A DNA stretch of 34,065 nt, taken from Pigoraptor chileana. Taxonomy: Eukaryota; Opisthokonta; Filasterea. The stretch spans positions 1-34,065 of the forward strand of contig CALSCR010003125.1 in NCBI GenBank assembly GCA_943704495.1. Reading direction: 5' to 3'. The notes beneath the pieces were generated by a model, which was not told the origin of the DNA, made no database searches, and was given only the letters and a program-made list of their open reading frames with translations. The translations under genes were made by a program, and so were the position numbers. The first letter of the stretch is position 1. Every line of letters starts with the position of its first letter. Below are positions 32,738 to 34,065 of the stretch, in pieces.

Positions 32738-33993
32738 GATCGAGAATATGTGAATCCGCCGATTCACTCCTCCGATTTACAAACCAAATTGTGCTGTTTA
32801 TAGGCCACACATACAACAGCACAGTGCACAATAATAAGCACCCCACTCACGCAACGCATCAAACACACATACATCCCACCCATAAACAGGATGAGCACGC
32901 ACATACACGCACAAGCACACACACACACACACACACACACACAACATGCTCACCGAAGACGGACCCGCACGCGGAGCCTGTGTAGGCATACATCTGTCCA
33001 GTTGACTGCACGGGCGAGAAGCGGCATCTAATAAGAGTGTAGAGCACGCGGTGGCCCCTGAACTGCGCCACTGAGGCATCTCGCACATTGGATCGCGAGG
33101 CAAGGGACGCGGCTGCGTGCGTGCGAAGGGTTCATGGTCGCGTTTAATACAGCTGTGACAGCATGTGTGTGTGCGTGCTGGTCATGTCTGCACCCTCGAC
33201 TTTCAGATATGTGCGAGATGGTGAAAATAAACGCGCGCACGCACACACATGCACACACATACGATCGCACACACACACACACACACACGCTCACACACAA
33301 AGACAGAGCCAACAACAAGGACGTGACAGATAATGAGAGCACGCACCCATGCGAGGATCCTCGTGCCTGTAATCGAAGGTTGACGCCATTCGCGGTGGCC
33401 GCGCAGCACATGACGTCATGGAACGGATGTCCCACAGTCGCATCACCTGGTCCTTGCCGTTGCTCAGAAGATATCGCCCATCACCCTACACGAATGCATT
33501 GACATTAGATGTGCGATATATATATATATATATATATATATACGTGTGTATGGTGTGTGTGTTTTTGTTGAGTATGTGCATATGTGCATGTCTTCACGTG
33601 TGAAGTGACGGAATAATAAAAGGCAAATTGTTGCGAGGACAATAGGAGCAGATTAGAATCCGCAAACAACACAAAGCAAATAGAAAAGGCGCAATTAAAA
33701 AAGACAAGCAAGTGAAAACATGATCAAGTATAAAAAGAGAATGGTATCAGACTGCGGACATACCTTTGAGTCAATGTATGTGATGCCCATTTGGTGGCCC
33801 TCGAGGTAGCCGACGGGCAACGGTCGCTCGCTGTTCAGGAGGCGCCGGTCCCACACCTGCAGGGAGACGCAAGATGGAAGTAACACAGCAGTCACAACAC
33901 GACAACACACTCCTCAACGTAAGTAAAGTAGAGGCCAAACTGCGATTAAAAAGACAGCAGCACACAATCTATTCACCATGGAGCACAGAGCCA

Positions 33994-33994
<1 letters not shown>
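31900..33994 (-). CDS. DCAF11: DCAF11 / WDR23, C-terminal WD40 repeats (partial at window end)
   Basis: A substrate receptor of CUL4-DDB1 ubiquitin ligases; the animal protein targets NRF2-type factors. Exons from 5' to 3': 33764-33856, 33347-33485, 32954-33112, 32464-32510, 32152-32211 and 31900-32007, totalling 606 bases, a whole number of codons. A further exon end, ALCSM at about 33977-33994, fits just before VWDRR. Family wording is strong: VWDRR, GHQMGITYIDSKGDGRYLL, SNGKDQVMRLWDIRS, FRGHRVLYTLIRCRFSPV, then STGQMYAY, VRDVSWHPFEP and a final WDGHVLRWDW. The product ends GLSDDIY at TAG 31902-31900. The intron at 32212-32463 has AT and AC ends. The N-terminal half, including the first blades and any acidic N-terminus, lies beyond the window. 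Confidence 0.9.
32212..32463 (-). other. Apparent AT-AC intron in DCAF11
   Basis: The exon ending ...KLSAH (32464) is followed by ATATCCACTT, and the next exon starts AATGGAACAGTC (32211) after ...GTGCTTAC. Joining them gives SAHNGTVRDVSWHPFEP, which aligns with the family without gap and keeps phase 0. I found no GT-AG pair here that keeps both frame and the conserved VRDVSWHP. ATATCC matches the minor-spliceosome (U12) 5' site. A U12-like branch motif, CCTTGAC, lies ~75 bases upstream of the 3' end, which is farther than usual. An AC just after that motif would add 23 in-frame residues instead. Confidence 0.65.
32402..32432. repeat. GA-rich tract in the DCAF11 AT-AC intron
   Basis: GAGAGAGAAA-type repeats; on the coding strand this is a CT-rich pyrimidine stretch about 30 bases inside the intron's 5' end. 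Confidence 0.7.
32536..32736. repeat. Local duplication and (GA)n tract in a DCAF11 intron
   Basis: AGAGACCGTCAGTACTCAAA at about 32536 recurs as AGAGACCTTCAGTACTCAAA at about 32646, each followed by AC(G/A)CCTT(T/A)GGCATAA. The two copies are about 110 bases apart. A pure (GA)n run fills 32707-32735. Confidence 0.75.
32589..32640. repeat. Dispersed intronic repeat, copy 2 (DCAF11 intron)
   Basis: GATGTAGGATTCCAGTCAGT, then TAGGCGCTGTGCGCATGGAC and TCCATAT. This matches the copy at 6512-6563 in the permease gene with about 85% identity by eye and a 2-base gap. A shorter piece (GATGTAGGATT) also lies at about 32380. Confidence 0.75.
32916..32942. repeat. (CA)n microsatellite next to a DCAF11 splice donor
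   Basis: A CA run of about 13 units, starting 12 bases inside the intron from the exon end at 32954. TG on the coding strand. Confidence 0.9.
33268..33288. repeat. (CA)n microsatellite in a DCAF11 intron
   Basis: About 10 CA units within the intron between the exons at 33347-33485 and 32954-33112. Confidence 0.85.
33516..33542. repeat. (AT)n microsatellite in a DCAF11 intron
   Basis: About 13 AT units, 31 bases upstream of the acceptor at 33487-33486 on the coding strand. Confidence 0.9.

Positions 33995-34065
<71 letters not shown>
33995..34065. repeat. (CA)n tract ending the window
   Basis: About 35 CA units run to the last base. The sequence just before it on the plus strand encodes the ALCSM end of a DCAF11 exon. 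This length of simple repeat at a sequence end is a common place for an assembly to stop. Confidence 0.95.

Overview
The window looks like nuclear DNA from a flagellated single-celled eukaryote. The genes are intron-rich with GT-AG introns, many holding TG/CA microsatellites. The gene set combines an axonemal central-pair protein (SPAG16/PF20), a receptor tyrosine kinase and a pappalysin-like protease, which fits a choanoflagellate-like or other unicellular holozoan best. This placement is inference; a related protist cannot be excluded. I see no operons, Shine-Dalgarno sites, tRNA or rRNA genes, CRISPR arrays or viral genes.

Layout. 1-1830 (+): C-terminal part of an IRC3-type DExH helicase. 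1831-3071: no confident gene. 3072-7828 (-): an 11-exon APC-superfamily amino-acid permease of 752 aa. 7829-8556: a divergent promoter with four CACGTG boxes. 8557-11164 (+): SPAG16, 4 exons, 661 aa. 11165-12158: convergent intergenic region with a doubtful small ORF and AATAAA signals. 12159-22525 (-): a 9-exon, 2790-aa receptor tyrosine kinase with a ~2270-residue parallel beta-helix ectodomain. 22526-23459: spacer and presumed kinase promoter. 23460-27353 (-): an 11-exon pappalysin-like (M43) metalloprotease of 639 aa. 27354-29780: AT-rich, gene-poor block with inverted repeats and an 859-bp MITE. 29781-30111 (+): an orphan first exon from a paralogue of the protease. 30112-31899: tandem repeats and an unassigned coding-like patch. 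31900 to about 33994 (-): the C-terminal part of DCAF11/WDR23, running off the window at a (CA)n tract.

Gene models were built by joining exons by eye at splice sites while keeping frame and family similarity. The permease, SPAG16, kinase, protease and DCAF11 models each sum to a whole number of codons. No database search was possible.

The genes are not an evident pathway. The two most unusual loci are neighbours: a giant receptor kinase carrying repeats like those of chlamydial Pmp proteins, and a secreted or membrane-anchored protease with a Notch-type (LNR) motif. Both act at the cell surface. The other points of most interest are an apparent AT-AC intron in DCAF11, a catalytic-loop change (HKD) in the kinase, and four YxN motifs in its tail.
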